From positions 1 through 64,000 of the forward strand of contig JBKAGO010000034.1 in assembly GCA_046290435.1 (NCBI GenBank): a DNA stretch of 64,000 nt, read 5' to 3'. Below, piece by piece: positions 52,919 through 62,900 of this stretch (positions within the stretch are counted from its first letter, which is position 1; each line of letters begins with the position of its first letter). Source of the stretch: CAVQUE01 sp046290435. GTDB taxonomy: Bacteria > Actinomycetota > Acidimicrobiia > Acidimicrobiales > UBA8592. Position numbers and translations under genes: made by a program. The notes under the pieces are model-generated. The model was not told the DNA's origin. It made no database searches and saw only the letters and a list, made by a program, of their open reading frames with translations.

Positions 52919-53380
52919 ATGCTGCGATTCGATCCCTTCCGTGACCTCGACCGGCTGAGCGAGCAGATGAACCGCTCGACCCGTTCGATGCTCGCCTTCG
53001 ACGCCGTCCGCGACGATGACGAGGTCATCGTCTACTTCGACGTCCCCGGCGTGGAACCCGACGACGTCGAGGTCAGCGTCGAGAAGAACGAACTGACCGT
53101 CAAGGTCGAGCGCCGCTGGAGCGACGACGGCAAACGGGTGATCGCCAGCGAGCGTGGCCAGGGTTCGTTCACCCGTCAGCTCATGCTCAACGACGCGCTC
53201 GACACCGACAAGCTCGAGGCGAAGCTGGACAACGGTGTCCTGACCATCGCCATCCCGGTCGACGAGAGCTCCAAGCAGCGTCGCATCGAGGTGCAGTCGA
53301 GCGGGTCCTCCAAGGCCATCGACGCCAAGAGCACCGAGTCCGACAAGAAGTCCTCGAAGAAGGAATCGGCTGCCGCGTGA
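52919..53380 (+). CDS. Hsp20/alpha-crystallin small heat-shock protein
   Basis: The 153-residue ATP-independent holdase has the N-terminal MLRFDPFRDLDRLSEQMNR pattern and the alpha-crystallin domain (residues ~32-125, VPGVEPDDVEVSVEKNELTV; SFTRQLMLND; AKLDNGVLTIAIPV). A Ser/Lys-rich tail replaces the usual IxI motif at the C terminus. It prevents aggregation of unfolded proteins. AGGAG precedes the ATG. The next gene starts within its stop (GTGA). Confidence 0.92.
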   Translation: MLRFDPFRDLDRLSEQMNRSTRSMLAFDAVRDDDEVIVYFDVPGVEPDDVEVSVEKNELTVKVERRWSDDGKRVIASERGQGSFTRQLMLNDALDTDKLEAKLDNGVLTIAIPVDESSKQRRIEVQSSGSSKAIDAKSTESDKKSSKKESAAA

Positions 53381-53688
53381 GTGACCGCGACACGTCCGCC
53401 GGCCGGGACGAGGGTGAACGCATCGACGCCGACCACCCCCGGCCCGGTCGGCGCACGCCGTATCGGACCGGACAGGGCCACGGCGACCCCGCGGTGGGGG
53501 ACACCGCGCCCCGTTCCGGCCTGACCGGCGACGACGTCGCTGCCGGAGACGAAGGCGAACACGACCACGGGGGCTCGGCGCACGCCGACGAGGGCGACCC
53601 CGACGATGTCGATCGCTACCGCGACAGCCCCGGCGCCGGCCTGGTGCGTGACGACGAGATCATACCAGAACCCAACGAACCCGGCTGA
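53377..53688 (+). CDS. Acidic hypothetical protein coupled to hsp20
   Basis: The 103-residue protein is hydrophilic and rich in Asp, Gly, Glu and Arg (DADHPRPGRRTPYRTGQGHG; HDHGGSAHADEGDPDDVDRY). It is probably intrinsically disordered and matches no family I know. The GTG start overlaps the hsp20 stop, indicating translational coupling and a possible role alongside the chaperone. The treY gene begins 20 bases downstream. Confidence 0.65.
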   Translation: MSDRDTSAGRDEGERIDADHPRPGRRTPYRTGQGHGDPAVGDTAPRSGLTGDDVAAGDEGEHDHGGSAHADEGDPDDVDRYRDSPGAGLVRDDEIIPEPNEPG

Positions 53689-53708
53689 CCGGTCCCTGTG
53701 GTGCCCTC

Positions 53709-56114
53709 TTGATCCCGCTCCGTGCGACCTACCGCCTCCAGCTCAGTCCTGATCTGGGATTCGCGGACGCCGCGGCGCTGGTTCCCCAACTCGCCGAGTT
53801 GGGAATCTCCCATCTCTACGCATCGCCGGTTGCCGAGGCGGTGGCCGGCAGCACCCATGGCTACGACGTCACCCGGCCCGATCGCCTCCGTTCCCAGCTG
53901 GGCGGCGAAACCGGGTTCGCGGAGCTCTGCGGGGTTCTGGAGGCCCACGGCATGGCGTTGATCGTCGACATCGTTCCGAATCACCTGTCGGTGGCCGATC
54001 CCGGCGCGAACCCGCTGTGGTGGGATGTGTTGCGACGCGGCCGGGCCAGCCCCGCAGCCCCGGCCTTCGACATCGACTGGGAAAACCAGGACGACAAGGT
54101 GGTCCTGCCCGTTCTCGAGACGACGCCGGCCGAGTCCATCGCGGCCGGCGTCGTGACGGTGAGCGGCAGCGGTCCCGAACGACGCATCATGGTCGGCTCG
54201 ATGGCCCTTCCGGTTGCGGCCGGTACCGAGACGCTCGACCTGCCCGAGCTGCTCGACGCCCAGCACTACCGGCTGGTGCGGTGGCGTCGCCAGGTGCGCA
54301 ACGTCCGTCGCTTCTTCACCATCGACGACCTGGTGGCGCTGCGCATGGAGCACGAGCCGGCCGCTCGCCTGGTCGACGAGCTCCCGCATCGATGGTACGA
54401 GCGCGGCCTGATCGCAGGGGTCCGCGTCGACCACGTCGACGGCCTCGCCGAGCCCGGCCGGTATCTCGAGCGTCTCCGCCACGATCTGCCCGGCGGCTGG
54501 ATCGGTGTCGAGAAGATCCTCGCGCCGGGCGAGCGCCTCCCGTCCCACTGGCCGGTCGACGGCACCACCGGCTATGACGCGATGCGTTTGATCGACCACG
54601 TCCTCATCGACCCGACGGGGGAGTCAGAGCTGCATCGCCGATGGCGAGAGCTCAGCGGTCAGCGAGGCAGCTTCGGCGAGATCGCGCGCCAGGCCCGTCA
54701 CGAGGTCCTGGCCGGAGATCTCGAGCCCGACCTGGCTCGCTGTGCGCGCGCCGCAGCCCGCGCGGTGCCCGGCCTGGCTGCTGATGGAGCGACCATCGAC
54801 GCGCTCGCTGCGCTCACCGTCGAGCTCGACCGGTACCGGACCTACCTGCCCGTCCAGGCGTCGGACCGTCGTGTGGTCGAAGACATGGCGGCGCGGGCGG
54901 CTCGTCGCCGGCCCGAACTGGCCACGGTGATCGAGACGTTGCGGTCGACCATCGTCGGCGCGGGCGCTGGCGCGGGCGCGGAGCGCAACGACGAACCCGG
55001 CCACGACGAGGCCGCGATCGCCTTCGTGCGTCGCTGGCAACAGCTCTGTGCGCCCGTGGTGGCCAAAGGAGACGAGGATCGGGCGTTCTATCGCTTCCAC
55101 CGGCTGAGTGCGCTGTGCGAGGTGGGCGGTAGCCCGGAGCAGTTCGGGATCCACCCCGACGAATTCCATGCGGAGCTCGCATGGAGGGCCGAGCACCAGC
55201 CGGCTGCGCTGGTTGCAGGGAGCACGCACGACACCAAACGGTCCGAGGACGTTCGGGCGCACCTGCTCGTCCTGTCCGAGATCCCGCAGCGATGGGGCGA
55301 GCTGTTCGACCACGTGGGCGACGAGCTCTCGCTGCTCGGCGACGATGCCCATCCCATCGACCGGTACCTGGCGGTGCAGACCGCGGTCGCAGCCTGGCCC
55401 ATCAGCCCCGACCGCCTGCACGCGTTCTCGGTGAAGGCCGCTCGCGAAGCGGCCGAACGGAGCAGTTGGACCGACCCCGACGCCGCCTACGAGTCGGCGC
55501 TGCGGCGCCTTGCCGTTGCGGTGGTCGAAGATCCCCGTTGCGCGGCCCTCATCGCCGCGTTCGCCAACGAGATCGGTGGGCCGGGTCGGGCCAACGCGCT
55601 CGCGGCGCTGACGTTGCGGGCCACGATGCCGGGTGTGCCCGATGTCTACCAGGGCTGCGAGACATGGAACGACGGCCTCGTCGACCCCGACAATCGCCGA
55701 GCACCCGCCTTCGGACTGCTCCGCAAGCAGATCGCAGCAGCTGCGAGTGCAGACGCCGCCGCAGCCTGGGACGATGCCGTATCGGGATCGATCAAGACCA
55801 TTGTGCTGCGGCGGCTCCTGGAGCTGCGCCGGCGTCGTGGTGCGGCGTTCGAGCCCGGAGCGTCCTACCGGCCGGTCACGGTCGAGGGGCCCGCAGCAAA
55901 CCGGGTGATCTCGTTCGTACGGGGTGACGACGTCGTCGTGGTGGTGGGACGGTGGCACGCCCGGGGCGCTCTGGGCGAGGGCGACGCGGTCATCGATGTC
56001 GACCCGGGACCCTGGTGCGATGTTCTCACCGGGCGCACGCACCGGATCGATCATCCGGTGCCGGTGGCATCGCTGCTCGCGCCACTGCCCGCCGCCGTCC
56101 TCGAGCGCCGGTGA
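53709..56114 (+). CDS. treY: Maltooligosyl trehalose synthase
   Basis: The 801-residue GH13 enzyme converts the reducing end of maltodextrins to a trehalosyl unit, the first step of the TreY-TreZ route. Motifs are LRATYRLQLSPDLGFADAAA, ISHLYASPVAEAVAGSTHGY, VDIVPNHLSV, GVRVDHVDGLAEPG (nucleophile Asp), GVEKILAPGERLP (acid Glu) and GSTHDTKRSEDVRAHL. The TTG start (MIPLRATYRLQ) directly begins the conserved region. With otsA nearby, the cell has at least parts of two trehalose pathways; treZ is not in the window. Confidence 0.94.
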   Translation: MIPLRATYRLQLSPDLGFADAAALVPQLAELGISHLYASPVAEAVAGSTHGYDVTRPDRLRSQLGGETGFAELCGVLEAHGMALIVDIVPNHLSVADPGANPLWWDVLRRGRASPAAPAFDIDWENQDDKVVLPVLETTPAESIAAGVVTVSGSGPERRIMVGSMALPVAAGTETLDLPELLDAQHYRLVRWRRQVRNVRRFFTIDDLVALRMEHEPAARLVDELPHRWYERGLIAGVRVDHVDGLAEPGRYLERLRHDLPGGWIGVEKILAPGERLPSHWPVDGTTGYDAMRLIDHVLIDPTGESELHRRWRELSGQRGSFGEIARQARHEVLAGDLEPDLARCARAAARAVPGLAADGATIDALAALTVELDRYRTYLPVQASDRRVVEDMAARAARRRPELATVIETLRSTIVGAGAGAGAERNDEPGHDEAAIAFVRRWQQLCAPVVAKGDEDRAFYRFHRLSALCEVGGSPEQFGIHPDEFHAELAWRAEHQPAALVAGSTHDTKRSEDVRAHLLVLSEIPQRWGELFDHVGDELSLLGDDAHPIDRYLAVQTAVAAWPISPDRLHAFSVKAAREAAERSSWTDPDAAYESALRRLAVAVVEDPRCAALIAAFANEIGGPGRANALAALTLRATMPGVPDVYQGCETWNDGLVDPDNRRAPAFGLLRKQIAAAASADAAAAWDDAVSGSIKTIVLRRLLELRRRRGAAFEPGASYRPVTVEGPAANRVISFVRGDDVVVVVGRWHARGALGEGDAVIDVDPGPWCDVLTGRTHRIDHPVPVASLLAPLPAAVLERR

Positions 56115-56173
56115 TCGGCTGGTTCGAGAGGGGCGACGGGCAGCGAGTCAGGCGGCGTTCCAGCGGCCCGGCG

Positions 56174-56941
56174 TCAGGCCCGCCGATGGCGGCGTGTGCG
56201 GTCGACGCGCTTGAAGATCAGACGGGCTCCCGGTGCCGACAGGTCACTCACTTCTGCCGACCACGGCGGGCTCACCAACGCGACGACGAAGTCGCGCTCG
56301 CGTCCGTCGATGCGGTGACGTGCCGGGATGTAGCGGCACACCCAGCTCTCGGCAGCGGTGTCGACGATGCAGCGGATGGGCGTGCGGTCGTCGAGGCAGC
56401 GCTGGAGAAGCGGGGTGACGGTGTCGTGGCTGGGCCGGAGCAGCTCGGCGCAGGTGCGGTTTCGGTGCCGCTCGGCGCTGAAGCCGTTGATCGACGCGAG
56501 GCGTTCGTTGACGTAGACGAAGCGGAGGCCGGCGTCATGGACGGCCACGCCGGTCTGACAGCGGTGGAGCGAGGGGGCGTCGGAACCCGTGAGGTCGTAG
56601 CGGTCGTCGGATGCGACCACGGCCTGCATCGCGACCGAGGGACGAATCACGGCCGTCGACCTCGAGAGGACATGCCCGAGGGCGTCGACGGCTTCGCTGT
56701 CGGCGGCGTGGACGTAGCGGCAGTCGAGGACATCGGGCAGCAGTGGAAGCGTCCGGAGACAGCCGACGATCTCGTCGACGGTGGCGAGGGTGAGACCGCC
56801 GATGATGGTGGTCACCATGCGGGCATCGTCGTCGAGCTCGGTGTGGAGAAGGAGTGAGTTGTCGGGGTGGTCACGGCGCTGGGGATCGACTGCGGTGCGG
56901 GCGGTATGGCCCCGCTCGGTGGGAATTCGGATCTCGGTCAT
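56174..56941 (-). CDS. PAS-domain regulatory protein with STAS-like N-terminal region
   Basis: The 255-residue protein has an N-terminal segment with a STAS/anti-anti-sigma-like look (ITVG-type beta-strand followed by YVHAADSEAVDALGHVLSRS, residues ~45-110). A PAS domain follows from about 135 (GVAVHDAGLRFVYVNERLAS; INGFSAERHRNRTCAELLRP). The ATG (MTEIRIPTE) is preceded by AGGAGGGG. No catalytic domain is seen. It may relay signals in the partner-switching system encoded at 59-64 kb (inference). Confidence 0.65.
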   Translation of the reverse strand: MTEIRIPTERGHTARTAVDPQRRDHPDNSLLLHTELDDDARMVTTIIGGLTLATVDEIVGCLRTLPLLPDVLDCRYVHAADSEAVDALGHVLSRSTAVIRPSVAMQAVVASDDRYDLTGSDAPSLHRCQTGVAVHDAGLRFVYVNERLASINGFSAERHRNRTCAELLRPSHDTVTPLLQRCLDDRTPIRCIVDTAAESWVCRYIPARHRIDGRERDFVVALVSPPWSAEVSDLSAPGARLIFKRVDRTRRHRRA

Positions 56942-57107
56942 CGGGCCCCTCCTGGCAGGCCCGCTGAGAGGCGAGCCCGGCGTCTGGTCGGTTGCTTGCA
57001 ACGGTGGAAGGAGTTCCCCGAGGGCCTCGGTGCCAAACCGGCGCGGGCGAACGCTGTGTCAGAGGCCCGGAACGGGGCGAAACGTGGCGACGGCTCGCTC
57101 CGGTCGG

Positions 57108-57788
57108 TCAGCCGTCGATGCGTGCCGAACGGAGCCGGTCGCCGAACGCCGATTCGAGGTGTTCGAGCACGGCGAGGGCTTCTGCCCGGTCGCGGCCGGG
57201 AATCGCGATACGAACCCGGCGCTCGCCTTCGGGGCCGGCGGCCTCGATGTCGATTGCGCCGATGGCGGCGTCGTCGAGCGCGTCGATGATCTCGGCCACC
57301 GGCGCGACGCCGGGGCTCGGCCCGGCGGCGATCACGACCGAGATCGCCGGGCGTTGCGCCAGGCGACCGATATGGCGCGAGAGTGGTTTGAGGCCACGCA
57401 GCGACAACAGCGCGATGATCGTCGTCGCGACTGCGCCGACCAGGAACCCGATGCCGGTCGCCAGACCCATGGCGGCTGTTGTCCAGATCGAAGCCGCGGT
57501 CGTCATCCCGTGCACCGCGCCGGCGTGCTTGATGATGGCGCCACCGCCGAGGAAACCGATCCCGGCAGCGACATACGATGCGACCCTCGACGGGTCGTAG
57601 CGGGTGTCGGGGTCGACGACGTCATCGAAGCCGGCCACCGAGATGGCGCCGAAGAGCGCCGCGCCGAGGGCCAGCAGCACGTGGGTCCGGAAACCGGCGT
57701 CCTGGCCGTCGAGTTCGCGTTCGGCCCCGAGCAGGGCGCCCAACAGCGCGGCCAGCAGCAGACGGCCGACGATTTCGACCTCGTCCAC
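57108..57788 (-). CDS. MgtC/SapB family membrane protein
   Basis: The 226-residue protein has the MgtC N-terminal pattern (VGRLLLAALLGALLGAERE; AGFRTHVLLALGAALFG; YVAAGIGFLGGGAIIKHAG; GMTTAASIWTTAAMGLATG), with about four to five transmembrane helices. The C-terminal ~80 residues form a soluble ACT-like domain. The family is linked to magnesium limitation, phosphate and membrane-potential control. ATG start. Confidence 0.9.
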   Translation of the reverse strand: MDEVEIVGRLLLAALLGALLGAERELDGQDAGFRTHVLLALGAALFGAISVAGFDDVVDPDTRYDPSRVASYVAAGIGFLGGGAIIKHAGAVHGMTTAASIWTTAAMGLATGIGFLVGAVATTIIALLSLRGLKPLSRHIGRLAQRPAISVVIAAGPSPGVAPVAEIIDALDDAAIGAIDIEAAGPEGERRVRIAIPGRDRAEALAVLEHLESAFGDRLRSARIDG

Positions 57789-57865
57789 CTCAGTCTCGAC
57801 TGCTCCGGCGGGCGCCTGGCAGCGGCCCCGGGCGGGTCATCGAAGCCGTACCGGGCAGGACACCG

Positions 57866-58288
57866 TTACTGGAGGGGCCCGGTGCCGCCGCGGCTCTCGT
57901 CGCCGGGTCGACTGGTGGCCCGAGCGGGTTCGGGCTGTGGGCGCGTCGTATCGGGCGCGACCGGGTCGGGACCGGTGCCGCTCGAGGCGTCCGGTCCGGT
58001 CGGAGGCGGGGTGCCGGTCACGGGCCCCCGATCGGTCGAGCGGCCCGTGCTCGTCTCCCCCCAGGAGGTCTCCCCGGCGGCGGTTCGGCCTTCGGTCGTC
58101 CTGGATGCCTCCGCGTCGGGGTCGAGCTTCGTGACGGTCTCCTTCACCTTGCCGGCCCCGCTGTCGAGCTTGTCGCGGTACTTGCCCTTGGTGCGCTGAT
58201 CTACCTTGTCGACCGCGGTGTCGACGGCATCGGCGACCTTGCCGGAGCGACCTCTGACGGCATTCTTGACGTTGTCCATGATTCCCAT
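57866..58288 (-). CDS. MT0933/Rv0909-type antitoxin family protein
   Basis: The 140-residue protein begins MGIMDNVKNAVRGRSGKVAD, with KVDQRTKGKYRDKLDSGAG following, the pattern of the actinobacterial MT0933 family annotated as antitoxins. The C-terminal ~80 residues are Pro/Thr/Gly-rich and probably disordered. AGGAGG lies six bases before the ATG. No toxin gene is recognisable next to it, so the antitoxin label is only a family name. A stress-protein role is also possible. Confidence 0.78.
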   Translation of the reverse strand: MGIMDNVKNAVRGRSGKVADAVDTAVDKVDQRTKGKYRDKLDSGAGKVKETVTKLDPDAEASRTTEGRTAAGETSWGETSTGRSTDRGPVTGTPPPTGPDASSGTGPDPVAPDTTRPQPEPARATSRPGDESRGGTGPLQ

Positions 58289-58704
58289 GGGAGCCTCCTG
58301 TGGGCTGTCGGATCGGGCCTCGGGATCGGGTCCGGTGAGACGGCTGACGAGCCGGAGCCTGCCCGTACCGCCAGAGGTGCAAACCCTGTTGGCCGCCCGG
58401 GAGCTCGGAACCACCCCCCGGGGTGGTGGCGGACGGGATGGACGGGGCGACCATGGATGCCAAGGCCGGCCGTTCCTTCCGCCCGCATGGACGGCCGGCC
58501 GAACACTCGCCACTGGAACCCGGACTCCGGTCCGGGTTCCGCTGGTTCCGGCCCTCGGCGCGCCGGCTCCGTCGACCTCGCCCCTGGCAGCGACGGCGCC
58601 GCCTCGGGGTTTGTCGCTGTGACGTCGGGGCAACGTTCCTGCGAAACCGCTCGCACGGCGGGTGCCTCCGAGGCGCCGCCGCGCCGAAAACCAGGAGGTG
58701 GGCC
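58289..58704. other. 416-base divergent intergenic region with three hairpins
   Basis: The region separates the antitoxin-family gene (leftward) from the hypothetical gene at 58705 (rightward). It holds three dyads: CCACCCC/GGGGTGG (58411-58426), GGCCGGCCGT/ACGGCCGGCC (58464-58500) and GGAACCCGGAC/GTCCGGGTTCC (58515-58540). I found no convincing gene inside it, and the two flanking starts both have AGGAGG sites. Confidence 0.6.
58515..58540. repeat. 11-bp perfect hairpin with TCCG loop
   Basis: GGAACCCGGAC (58515-58525), loop TCCG, GTCCGGGTTCC (58530-58540). It is the strongest stem in the divergent region; it could act as a leader hairpin, a factor-binding site or part of a small RNA. Confidence 0.65.
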
Positions 58705-59061
58705 GTGACCCGCTATGCGCCAAACGATGCCGGCATCGAGAAGGCCGAGAGCCTCATCGATGCGCATCAGTACGTCCTCGAATCGAGCTGGCAGGAGGAG
58801 GCCCCCGTCGCCGGCGAGGAGAACGCCGACATCGAACGTCACGACTGGGACCAGTACGGAGAGTGGCACCTCGCCGTCGATCTCGACGCATCCGATGAGA
58901 CGAAGGATCGGTACGGCTTTCCCTACGGAGACTTCCGCAGGGTCCATCGCAGCGCGCTCATCGCCGCGAAGTCGCGGGCCGCCCAGAACGATCACGACGA
59001 GATCGCAGCCGCTGCGTCGCGTCTGCTGGATCACCTCGATGCCGTCGCCGCCGACCGCTGA
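58705..59061 (+). CDS. Conserved hypothetical protein, WQEEAP/HDWDQYGEWHLAVD family
   Basis: The 118-residue protein shows strongly patterned motifs (SSWQEEAPVAGEENADIERH; DWDQYGEWHLAVDLDASDET; RYGFPYGDFRRVHRSALIAA). These resemble a conserved actinobacterial protein of unknown function. Acidic overall, no signal peptide or membrane segment. GTG start with AGGAGG six bases upstream. Conserved Trp, Tyr and His residues suggest a ligand-binding surface (inference). Confidence 0.75.
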   Translation: MTRYAPNDAGIEKAESLIDAHQYVLESSWQEEAPVAGEENADIERHDWDQYGEWHLAVDLDASDETKDRYGFPYGDFRRVHRSALIAAKSRAAQNDHDEIAAAASRLLDHLDAVAADR

Positions 59062-59210
59062 ACCACCCGCCGAGGCGGTCCACGACTGCCGCGCAGCAAG
59101 GAGCTCCGGGGTCTGGCCCGAACCCGGGGTGACGCCGGACAGAGGAGGTTTCGGCAGCGTACGCAGGGGAAACGCACCAGGGGAGACTCTCGGGCGAACG
59201 GAGTAGGCAC

Positions 59211-59489
59211 ATGGAACGTCTCGACACACGGATCGGCTGGCCGACCACCCACATGGACGACGAGTTCGTCATGCGGTCGGTGCGCTACCTGGCCGCGGCC
59301 GGCTATCGCGACGATGCGATCGTCGCCATCCTCACCAGTGAACTCGGCGCCGGGCTGACCCGGGTGATGCGCATCGTGGCCGCGGCCAAGACCGACCGCA
59401 TCGCTGCGACTGCGCTCCAGGAGGCCCTCGCCCACAATGACCGACCGGAACCTCTCGATGCCGACGACGGGCTGCCACCGGCAGCGTGA
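59211..59489 (+). CDS. Small hypothetical helical protein
   Basis: The 92-residue protein begins MERLDTRIGWPTTHMDDEFV and has a helical core (RSVRYLAAAGYRDDAIVAIL; LTRVMRIVAAAKTDRIAATA). No family is recognised. It lies just before the HATPase gene, 46 bases away, and may share its operon. Confidence 0.6.
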   Translation: MERLDTRIGWPTTHMDDEFVMRSVRYLAAAGYRDDAIVAILTSELGAGLTRVMRIVAAAKTDRIAATALQEALAHNDRPEPLDADDGLPPAA

Positions 59490-59535
59490 CCGCGCCCGTT
59501 GGTTGAGATCGCCCCGCCCGGGGCAGACCCGGCCC

Positions 59536-59955
59536 ATGGCTGTGTCCATGACACTCGTGTTCCACGATCTGGACGAACAGCCGATCATGCGCCGACGACT
59601 CGACCGGTTCCTCGAGGCCGCCGAGGTGCCAGGCGCAGGTCGCCACGGCGCAGCGCTCATCGCAACCGAGCTGTTCACCAACGCCATCGAACACGGCGAC
59701 GCCGACGAGGTCCGGGTCGTCGTCGAGATCGACGATCACATCACTCTGGCGGTCAGCCACCCGTCCAGGAATGGAGAGCCGGTGCCCCTCCTCACGGTGA
59801 TGCCCCCGCCGACGAGCGAACGCGGCCGCGGTCTCGCGATCGTCAATCGGCTGGCGGTCCATGTCGACAGCGACGTGGTCGGTGGTTGGCAACGGACCGA
59901 GGCGGTCCTGGCGCTCCGGGGGGATCAATCAGCGGAGGCCGGTAGGGCGGCGTAA
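59536..59955 (+). CDS. Anti-sigma-type HATPase (RsbW-like)
   Basis: The 139-residue protein is a stand-alone GHKL ATPase domain of the HATPase_c_2 type: MRRRLDRFLEAAEVPGAG, the N-box ALIATELFTNAIEHGDADEV and the G-box SERGRGLAIVNRLAV. In the partner-switching model it would phosphorylate an anti-anti-sigma protein and restrain a sigma factor. The ATG (MAVSMTLVFH) begins the conserved part. Its 3' end overlaps the convergent phosphatase gene by 31 bases. Confidence 0.82.
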   Translation: MAVSMTLVFHDLDEQPIMRRRLDRFLEAAEVPGAGRHGAALIATELFTNAIEHGDADEVRVVVEIDDHITLAVSHPSRNGEPVPLLTVMPPPTSERGRGLAIVNRLAVHVDSDVVGGWQRTEAVLALRGDQSAEAGRAA

Positions 59956-62900
59956 CGCATCGTGATGGTGGTTCCGGTCGGCCCCGTGATCCGGGTCATG
60001 GTGTCGGCGACCCTGTCGATGATGGTCAGCCCCCTGCCCCGATTGACCGAGCTGGTCTGTGCCTCCTGCCAGACCCCTGCGTCGCTCACCACCACCACCA
60101 GGACGCTGCCGTCCCAGCCTGCACGGACGCTGATCGTTCCGGGCTCGAGACTCCGGTAGGCGTGTTCGACCGCGTTGGCACATGCCTCGGCTGTGCCGAG
60201 CATGACCCGCTGGTGCAGGTCGGGATCGACGGCGTTGCGCTCGAGCCATGTCCCCAGACGATTGCGCAGAGGAGCCAGCTCGGTGCGCTTGGCAGGGAAT
60301 CTGGACTGGAAACGGTCGCCGGACGGAGCGAATCGGAGCGAGACGGCGACGACGTCGTCGCCGCTGTCGGCCACCATTTGTTCGACCAGGATGCGGTTGA
60401 GGTCCTCGACGTCGTTGTCGCGGAGCGTGCGCGCCAGGGCACGGAGTTCGGCGAGTCCGTCGTGGACCGAGCGGTCACGTCGTTCGACCAGTCCGTCGGT
60501 GAACGCCACCACGACGTCGTCCGGTGCGAGATCGACTGCGGCGTGGGGACGGTCGCCGACCTTCAGCGAACAGATCGGCGCCGAGAGCGCGTCGTCGAGC
60601 ACCAGCGGTTCGCTGTCGCTGCGGATGACGAGTGCCGGGGGGTGTCCCGCCGAGGCGTAACGCAGACGACCCGTCTCGGTGTCGACGACCGCGACGAAGG
60701 CGGTGAGGAAATCGATGCCGTCGGGGCCGCCGGCACATCGTTCGATGGCGCCGAGGATGGCTCGCGGGTTGGGCTCGCCCGCGGCGATGAGCGTGGCAGA
60801 CGCCGCTCTGAGGCGCCCCATCGCTGCCGCGGCATCGATGCCGTGGCCGACGACGTCGCCGATGACGATGCCGTAGTGGCGGTCGTCCCACACGAAGGTG
60901 TCGTACCAGTCGCCCCCGACGGCCAGCACGCTTGCTGCGGCCTCGTAGCGAGCGGCGACGTCGATGGCCGGGTGGTCCCGCAACCGATCCGGCAACAGCG
61001 CCTTCTGGAGTCGCAGGAGTGACTCGTGCTCCTGTTCGCGCAGCGCAGTGGCTGTCAAGATGGCGCCGGTGCGTTGCGCGATCTCGGTCAGGAATGCCTC
61101 GTCGGCGTCGTCGTAGGGACGTCGGTCGGGATCGCTGAGGCCGCACAACAACACCCCGGGGCGTGACGGTCCCAGATCGATGGGCACAGCCAGGAACGAG
61201 TGGACTCCGAGGCGTTCGAGCAGCGCCCTGGCGTCCTCTGTGCGCGCGTAGTCGGCCCGGACCTCCGAGGTCAGCCCTGTCATCCGGTGCGTCGAGCCGG
61301 CGATGACGTGGGCGACCGACTGGGGATCGTCGGCATCGAGGCGGTGACGCCTTCGCAGCGCCGCCAGCGTGGCCCCCTGGTCCCGGTCACGGTGGGCGAG
61401 CGCGAGGACGGGGTCGTCGAGGGCGGGGTCCTCGATGGTGACGAAGTCGGCGACCCGAGGTACGAGCACCTCGACCAGTCGCACCACCTGGTGACCGACC
61501 TGCTGGGCCTGTTCGATCTCGGTCAATGCCTGGGCGATGACCTCTGCTCGCGCCAGCGCTCGGGCTTCGAAGCGCCGCTGCTGCTCGGCCTGTTCGTGCA
61601 GGCGCGCCCGCTCGAGGGCGCCGCCTGCCTGTGCTGCGATGGCCAGCAGCAGATTGTGGCGGTCGGCATCGAAGTGGGCCGCCTCCGAGGAGGTGGCGGC
61701 TAGGACGCCGAGAGCTTCGCCGCTGGTCGACAGCAGCGGCGAAGCCATCACCGATTCGAAACCTATGGTCTGCGCGAGGTGCGCGTGTTCCGGGAACCGC
61801 TCCATGAAATCGGCTCGATGGTCGATGAGCACCGGTCGGCGGTGGCGGAAGATCTCGGCGAGCGGCCCGTCGTCGTCGAGCGGTGCCGATCGGTTCCCGA
61901 ACTCGACGTCGGCGGCGACGCCCGCGATTGCGGCCCCGAAGAGCCGCCCGTTGCGCTCGATGACGACCGAGAGCGTCTCGGTATCGTCGAGCGCAACGGT
62001 GTCGACGATCGCGTGCGCCGCTTCATCGACGCCGATCGCAGCGCTGAGCGCCTTCGCCACCGCTTCGAGCGTCTCGGCCCGGACCCGGGCCTTGCGCTCG
62101 GCCACCAGCGTCCGCTCGACGACCTGCTCGGCCGACTTGCGGGCTGTCAGGTCGATACCCGACACGACCAGGTTGGTGATGGTGCCGTCGTCGTCACGAA
62201 GGGGCGCGACCTGGAAGTCGATGGGGAGGAGGCGGCCCCCGGCCATCTGGACGTCGACGTCGTAGCGGACCACCGAACCACCACTCGAACGAGCGATCGC
62301 ATGGCGCAACCGGGCCATGACCTCGTCGTCGTAGTTCCACCAGAAGCACTCCCAGAACGGTCGCCCCACGACGTCGGCCAGGGTCAGGTCCGCGAGCTCG
62401 AGTGGCGCCCGATTCGCCGACAGCACGGTTCCATCCATGGTGAGGACCCCGGCGAAGGTGACCAGGCTGTCGAGGACCCGGTCGGTGAAGGCCGCGTTCT
62501 TGGCCAGGCGGATCTGGGCCCGCTTGCGGACGGTGACGTCGGCGCTGGCGCCGATGTGGCCGACGTAGCTTCCGTCGGGTTCGAAACGTGGCGTGCCCCA
62601 GGATTCCAGCCAACGCCATTCGCCATCGGCTCGCTGCACCCGGACCTCGCGGTGGAACCGGCGCCGCTTCCGCAGGGCCGCTGCGAAGTCGTCGATGTAG
62701 GCGGCTCCGTCATCGGGATGCGTGAGGACCTGCCAGTGGTCGTCCTTCATCTGGTCGCGGTCGACGCCGAAGTAGTCACAGTAGGTCTGGTTGACGAACT
62801 GCTGGTTGCCGTCGGCGTCGTGGACCCAGACCATCAGGGGGAGATGGTCGGCGAGGGCCCGGAACTCCGCTTCGCTGCGTGCCAGGTCATCGAGCCTGCG

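Noticed and set aside
57866..58288. Complete toxin-antitoxin pair around the MT0933-type gene
   Set aside because: Neither neighbour (MgtC-like protein, WQEEAP-family hypothetical) resembles a toxin, and spacing does not suggest an operon.
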